NCBI RefSeq assembly: GCF_024518835.1
Contig: NZ_JANIGO010000005.1
Location: 124,001 to 188,000 of the forward strand
Length of the DNA stretch: 64,000 nt
Source of the DNA: Limnobacter humi
GTDB lineage: Bacteria; Pseudomonadota; Gammaproteobacteria; Burkholderiales; Burkholderiaceae_B
Direction of reading: 5' to 3'
Below, in pieces: positions 59,585-64,000 of this stretch (position 1 is its first letter; every line of letters starts with the position of its first letter). The position numbers and the translations under genes were made by a program. The notes below the pieces were generated by a model that did not search any database, had not been told where the DNA came from, and saw nothing but the letters and a program-made list of their open reading frames with translations.

Positions 59585-62500
59585 ATGCGCAGCTTTGTGA
59601 AATCGTTTCATGTTGAACGGGTCACCAGTCGGCTGGTGTGTGTGGTGTTGTTCGCCATGCTGATGGCCCCTGGTGTGGGGCATGCTGGGTCCAGCGAAAC
59701 ATCGGCCGCTTTCACAGCCACCCAGCTGGTTCGCCAATTCACCTTGCGCAACACGGTCTCTCAGGTTAATCAGGGTTTGCAGGGTTTTGTCAGCGACCAA
59801 AATGGTGTGTTGCGTGGCCTACCCATGAGCGCTGCGCTCAGTTTTTTTCCTGCCGACATGGGCACAGTGCCCAACGGCTACGGCGTGCCCACGCGGGACG
59901 GTGGTGGTCGCCCCTTGGGCTATTGCGCTTGGGACAATGCCAGTTCAACCGCTGGCGGCGGTTTCAATGCAGGTCTTGGTGCGTCCGTCCCACTGGTGTA
60001 TGCGGTGGTATCGGCTGGGTTGAATGGTGCCATCGAAACATCGTGTGCCCAAATTCTGGCCACCCGAACCGCAGCGGGCGATGATTACATTGAAATTCGT
60101 CAACCACAGCAGACCGCATCGCAGCAGTACCGAAGCAGTGTGGCCACCTATGCAGACTTGTTGGCCACGCAGGGCACCGATGGAGATGTACGCCTGGTCA
60201 GAGAAAGCAACCGGCTCTATACCTATTCGGCGGGCTCCTGGGTGCCGGTGTATGCCGGCCCCACATTCAATGATGATTCTGCAGCCAATGGCACTGGCGC
60301 AGTGTCGTACACCGCAGGCAAAGTCACGGTTGCTGAATTTCAGGCCACAGTGGCCAATTTCAGCAGCAACCTCACTGTGGCAGGCTCGTCAACTTTCAGT
60401 GGCGCAGTCACTGCATCCAACGGCATCACGGTGACTGCCGGCGGCGCAAAAATCACTGGCAATTCCACCGTGACTGGCAACCTGGACGTGAGCGGTGCGC
60501 TCACCGCAGCAACCCTGGCAGGCAATGGCAGTGCGCTCACCAACCTGAATGCTGCAAATATCACGACCGGCGTGTTGGGCGCTGCATTCGGCGGCACTGG
60601 CGTGGACAGCTCCACTGCGGCCAATGGTCAATTGTTAATTGGCAATGGCGCGGGATTCAGTCTAGGCAATATCGTCGGAATAGCCGATCAAGTCAACGTC
60701 ACCACTGGCGCTGGCAGCATCACCCTGAGCTTGCCACAAAGCATTTCCACCACCAGCACCCCCACTTTTGGTGGCTTGATGCTGAATGGTGCATTGGTGG
60801 GCACCACCGCATCATTTAGTGGAAATGTGTCTGCCCAGCGTTTGATCCTGGCCGACTCTACAGGTGGGGTTTCTGACCCAAACCTGATTGTTGGTCTGAC
60901 GGCCATGCAAGGTTCTCAAACTGGATCGGGCGGAAATACAGCAGTGGGCATCAGCGCGCTCCAAAGTAATCTTTCCGGTGCCTACAACGTGGCGATTGGA
61001 ACAAATGCGTTGCTCACCAATATATCGGGCGGAATGAATACCGCTGCTGGATTTAATGCCCTGCAGCAGAACTCCGACGGGTTTTATAACAGCGCGTTTG
61101 GCGCTTACGCGCTTCAATCCAACAGCCATGGGCAGAACAATACTGCAATAGGCCTTAATTCATTGTCTGCCAATACGATCGGTAGCGCCAATAGTGCATT
61201 AGGAATATCTGCATTGGCTGGCAATATTGACGGATTCGGGAACACCGCATTTGGTGCTGCCGCCTTATACAAAAACACCCAGGGTGCGCGGAACGTCGCA
61301 ATTGGCCTAAACGCGGGTTACTCCAATGCTAGTAACAACTCTACCAACGCCAACATCACTGGCAACAACAACACATTTGTGGGTGCTAATGCCATGCCAG
61401 GCACAACCACCCAGCTGACTTACGCCACAGCCCTGGGTTCGGAGAGCCTGGTCACCACCAGCAATACCATTGTGTTGGGACGCGCCACGGACAAAACCGT
61501 GATCGGCTCTACAGGCACGGCCAGTGGCGGCATTCTGCAAAACAAAATATTGCAAGTCACCGGCGATGTGGGCATCACTGGAAACCTCAGCATTGCCGGC
61601 GCGTTTTCAGCAGCCTCGTTCAGCGGCAATGGCAGCGGCCTGACCAACCTGAACGGCAGCAACATCAACAGTGGATTAGTACCTGTTGCCTTTGGGGGCA
61701 CCGGGGTGAATGGCTCCGCAGCAGCCAATGGGGCATTGCTGATTGGCAACGGCAGTGGCTATACACTGGGTACACTCACCGGCACTGCAAACCAAGTTAA
61801 TGTCGCCAATGGTGCTGGCAGCATCACCTTGAGCCTGCCGCAAAATATTGCCACCACCAGTACACCCACCTTTGCCGGCATGAACTTGAACGGCACCTTG
61901 AATGTCACCAACAGTGTGGCCTTGAACACCTCCAATTTGGGCAGTAGCACGTCCCTTCGCGATCTGCGGGTTTTCTCAACCGATGGCTTTTCTCCCTGGG
62001 ACCATTTGCGGATTCGAGTGGGTGACCATCAGACCAATGTGGATGCCGGTGGCGCCGACAATGGCCTAAATTTCCGGGTGGGCAATGGCAATACAGGCAA
62101 TGTGGGAGACCAGACCTACAACACCGTGCTCACCCTGTTTCCGGACCAGTCGGCTGTGTTTACTGGCCGTGTGGATGCACAAAGCCTTTACCTGGGTGGG
62201 CAGGCAGTCCTACCCATGACCAAGGCAAACATTGATGCAGCGCTGACATCGGCCAGTTCCATTGGTGCAGCGTCCCCGCAAACCAACCTGGCTTTGGGCA
62301 CCAGTGCCCTGGCCAGCGAGCGCCGTGCAGGCAACGTGGCCATTGGTGCCGGGGTTCTGGCCAGCCTCACAGCCTCGGCTGCCAGCAATGACGGCGTGTT
62401 CAACACAGGGGTTGGTTACAGCACATTGGCGGCCAATAGCACAGGCCGCGACAACACCGCTGTGGGTGCAGAGGCTTTGCTTTTCAATACCACGGGTTTT

Positions 62501-64000
62501 TCCAACACGGCGATGGGGCGGGCTGCACTGTACAGCAATACCACCGGACAAAAAAATTCCGCATTTGGTTCAGCGGCGCTGTTTTCCGCAACCACCGCCA
62601 GCAACAACGCCGTCTTTGGTGACGGTGCTGCCTTTGGCCTCACCACGGGTTCAGACAACACCGTGGTGGGGCAGGGTGCTTTGTTCAGCACCACAACCGG
62701 GGCGCAGAATACATCCATTGGTCGTTTGAGCATGTTTTCCAATGCAACAGGCCAGCAAAACGCCGCTTTGGGAAGCGCTGCACTGTACAGCAACACAACC
62801 GGCAGCTACAACGTGGCCATGGGTCAATCAGCAGGTTTCTCAACAATTGGCGGCAGCACATCGAACGCCAATACCACAGGCAGCAACAACACCTTCGTGG
62901 GTGCATTCGCCATGCCTGGTACCACCACGCAGCTGAATTACGCCACAGCATTGGGATCTGGCGCCTTGGTTGGTACCAGCAACACAGTGGTGCTGGGCCG
63001 CACCACGGACAGCACGGTGATTGGTGCCACGGGCACCGCCAGCAGCGGCATTTTGCAAAACAAAATATTGCAAGTCACCGGCGATGTGGGCATCACAGGA
63101 AACCTCAGTATTGGTGGTGCGTTTTCAGCGGCATCATTCAGTGGTGATGGCAGTGCACTGACCAACCTGAATGCCAGCAACATCACCAGTGGTATGTTGG
63201 GCACTGCATTTGGCGGCACCGGTGTAAATGGTTCAGCAGCGGCCAACGGCACGTTGCTGATTGGGAACGGCAGTGGTTATACATTGAGCACACTGACCGG
63301 CACTGCCGAGCAAATCAATGTCGCCAACGGCGCTGGCAGCATCACCTTGAGCCTGCCGCAAAGCATTGCCACCACCAGTACACCCACATTTGGTGGTCTT
63401 GCCTTGAATGGTGCATTGGTAGGAACCACAGCATCGTTTAACGGGAATGTGTCTGCGCAGCGCTTGATTCTGGCCGATTCCTCGGGTGGCGTTGACTTGC
63501 CGAGCGTGATCATTGGTCAAGCGGCCATGCAGGGTCCACAAAGCGGATTTGGCGCAAACACCGCGGTGGGGATCAGTGCGCTGCAAGACAATCAATCCGG
63601 ATACTTCAACGTCGGTATCGGGTCCAGTGCCTTGATGAATAACACCCATGGCGCTTTCAACGTGGCTGTGGGCAATAACGTCTTGGAAAAAAATCTGGAC
63701 GGCATTTTTAATAGCGCCGTGGGGGCGTCTGCCCTTGGATCGAACACCAGTGGTTTGGGTAATACAGCCATGGGCACGCTTGCGTTAAGCGCCAACACCT
63801 TGGCGAATGGTAACAGCGCGTTTGGTCTTTCAGCATTGGGCAGCAATACAGAGGGACTTACCAACACAGCGGTGGGTGCACAAGCGCTGGGCAGCAACAC
63901 ACTGGGTAGTGACAACGTGGCTCTTGGCATTTATGCCGGTTATTCCACTGTTGATTCAAATGACACCAATGCGAACATCACCGGCAGCAACAATACATTC
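59585..64000 (+). CDS. Giant secreted repeat fibre / adhesin (C-terminus beyond window)
   Basis: Open frame of 1472 codons without stop to the window edge. A Sec signal peptide (about 1-35, LFAMLMAPGVGHA) is followed by a folded N-terminal region (35-215) with two cysteines (GYCAWD, ETSCAQI). After that come modules typical of fibre proteins: SGNGSGLTNLN, AFGGTG, LLIGNGSGYTL and AGSITLSLP, then long runs of head-type repeats of the form N-T-A-V-G-x-x-A-L, as in YadA-like trimeric heads and S74-type tail fibres. Three long units occur; the first and third are close relatives and the middle one carries an extra 138-residue module (RVFSTDGFSPWDHLRIRVGD). A C-terminal S74 chaperone or anchor may lie past the edge. 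Position after pilin-like genes suggests a pilus-associated adhesin. Confidence 0.85.
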   Translation, partial: MRSFVKSFHVERVTSRLVCVVLFAMLMAPGVGHAGSSETSAAFTATQLVRQFTLRNTVSQVNQGLQGFVSDQNGVLRGLPMSAALSFFPADMGTVPNGYGVPTRDGGGRPLGYCAWDNASSTAGGGFNAGLGASVPLVYAVVSAGLNGAIETSCAQILATRTAAGDDYIEIRQPQQTASQQYRSSVATYADLLATQGTDGDVRLVRESNRLYTYSAGSWVPVYAGPTFNDDSAANGTGAVSYTAGKVTVAEFQATVANFSSNLTVAGSSTFSGAVTASNGITVTAGGAKITGNSTVTGNLDVSGALTAATLAGNGSALTNLNAANITTGVLGAAFGGTGVDSSTAANGQLLIGNGAGFSLGNIVGIADQVNVTTGAGSITLSLPQSISTTSTPTFGGLMLNGALVGTTASFSGNVSAQRLILADSTGGVSDPNLIVGLTAMQGSQTGSGGNTAVGISALQSNLSGAYNVAIGTNALLTNISGGMNTAAGFNALQQNSDGFYNSAFGAYALQSNSHGQNNTAIGLNSLSANTIGSANSALGISALAGNIDGFGNTAFGAAALYKNTQGARNVAIGLNAGYSNASNNSTNANITGNNNTFVGANAMPGTTTQLTYATALGSESLVTTSNTIVLGRATDKTVIGSTGTASGGILQNKILQVTGDVGITGNLSIAGAFSAASFSGNGSGLTNLNGSNINSGLVPVAFGGTGVNGSAAANGALLIGNGSGYTLGTLTGTANQVNVANGAGSITLSLPQNIATTSTPTFAGMNLNGTLNVTNSVALNTSNLGSSTSLRDLRVFSTDGFSPWDHLRIRVGDHQTNVDAGGADNGLNFRVGNGNTGNVGDQTYNTVLTLFPDQSAVFTGRVDAQSLYLGGQAVLPMTKANIDAALTSASSIGAASPQTNLALGTSALASERRAGNVAIGAGVLASLTASAASNDGVFNTGVGYSTLAANSTGRDNTAVGAEALLFNTTGFSNTAMGRAALYSNTTGQKNSAFGSAALFSATTASNNAVFGDGAAFGLTTGSDNTVVGQGALFSTTTGAQNTSIGRLSMFSNATGQQNAALGSAALYSNTTGSYNVAMGQSAGFSTIGGSTSNANTTGSNNTFVGAFAMPGTTTQLNYATALGSGALVGTSNTVVLGRTTDSTVIGATGTASSGILQNKILQVTGDVGITGNLSIGGAFSAASFSGDGSALTNLNASNITSGMLGTAFGGTGVNGSAAANGTLLIGNGSGYTLSTLTGTAEQINVANGAGSITLSLPQSIATTSTPTFGGLALNGALVGTTASFNGNVSAQRLILADSSGGVDLPSVIIGQAAMQGPQSGFGANTAVGISALQDNQSGYFNVGIGSSALMNNTHGAFNVAVGNNVLEKNLDGIFNSAVGASALGSNTSGLGNTAMGTLALSANTLANGNSAFGLSALGSNTEGLTNTAVGAQALGSNTLGSDNVALGIYAGYSTVDSNDTNANITGSNNTF
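61536..61578 (+). repeat. 43-bp perfect direct repeat, copy 1, in the fibre gene
   Basis: Identical over 43 bp to 63054-63096, 1518 bp (506 codons) away and in frame. It encodes the module border LQNKILQVTGDVGIT. Other near-identical blocks keep the same 1518-bp offset, for example GCTGGCAGCATCACC at 61814 and 63332. Recombination between copies would delete or add one whole module in frame. Confidence 0.9.
63054..63096 (+). repeat. 43-bp perfect direct repeat, copy 2, in the fibre gene
   Basis: Second copy of the 43-bp repeat starting TGCAAAACAAAATATTGC, exactly 1518 bp after copy 1 and at the same place in the module. Confidence 0.9.

Noticed and set aside
59585-64000. Repeats as a CRISPR array or a shufflon
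   Set aside because: Repeats are long, in frame and translated into known fibre modules; there are no regular short spacers and no inverted 19-bp recombination sites or recombinase gene.

Overview
The window reads as chromosome of a motile Gram-negative betaproteobacterium of the order Burkholderiales. The evidence is a flhDC-motAB arrangement, a polar-type FlgB-L set with FlgH/FlgI L- and P-rings, a FadB/FadE-type beta-oxidation set, lipoproteins and moderately high GC. A Limnobacter-like organism would fit, but that is inference from gene style, not a measured match. No rRNA, tRNA, CRISPR array, insertion sequence or prophage was recognised.

Flagellar half (1-29.6 kb). The left edge holds the 5' end of flhC and all of flhD (minus strand), diverging from a DUF945-like gene, then motA-motB and a receiver-TPR protein coupled to motB. 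On the minus strand follow fliC, an unrecognised 252-aa protein and fliD; fliC and the unknown gene each have a sigma-28-like promoter. A lipoprotein, a DUF805 protein and a subtilase with a GlyGly-CTERM-like tail come next. An 848-aa protein then carries two tandem copies of a degenerate receiver plus a SpoIIE-type PP2C phosphatase, with an in-frame amber codon in the first receiver. The flg operon (17.1-27.5 kb) starts with an unknown 731-aa gene and runs flgB-C-D-F-G-H-I-J-K-L. flgE is missing from its usual place, and FlgJ has only the rod-binding domain. Directly after it, on the other strand, lies a pair that looks like a divergent second FlhD/FlhC couple, the FlhD-like member apparently being an internal duplication.

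Metabolic middle (29.7-50.3 kb). This part has a DUF599 membrane protein, a TetR regulator, a VapBC toxin-antitoxin pair and a CLC protein with the signature of fluoride exporters. A fatty-acid degradation set follows: thiolase, FadB-type multifunctional enzyme, FadE-type dehydrogenase, an AMACR/CaiB-family protein and FadD. Two identical inverted repeats (GGTAAT-N4-ATTACC) flank the start of the thiolase operon. Three long unrecognised proteins are interspersed, one with ankyrin-like repeats. An OmpA-type lipoprotein, an SDR enzyme and an LrgA/LrgB pair close the region.

Pilus half (50.4-64 kb). A one-strand cluster encodes a PilN-type lipoprotein secretin, a Gly-rich periplasmic protein, a PilQ-type ATPase, a PilR-type membrane protein, two membrane-anchored assembly proteins, a parvulin-like chaperone and two pilin-like proteins without Glu5. 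It ends in an open frame of at least 1472 codons, cut by the window edge, encoding a secreted repeat fibre built from head-type repeats and a 506-residue long-range repeat. I read this as a type IVb-like pilus or secretion machine coupled to a giant surface fibre. It is the best candidate here for a little-described system.
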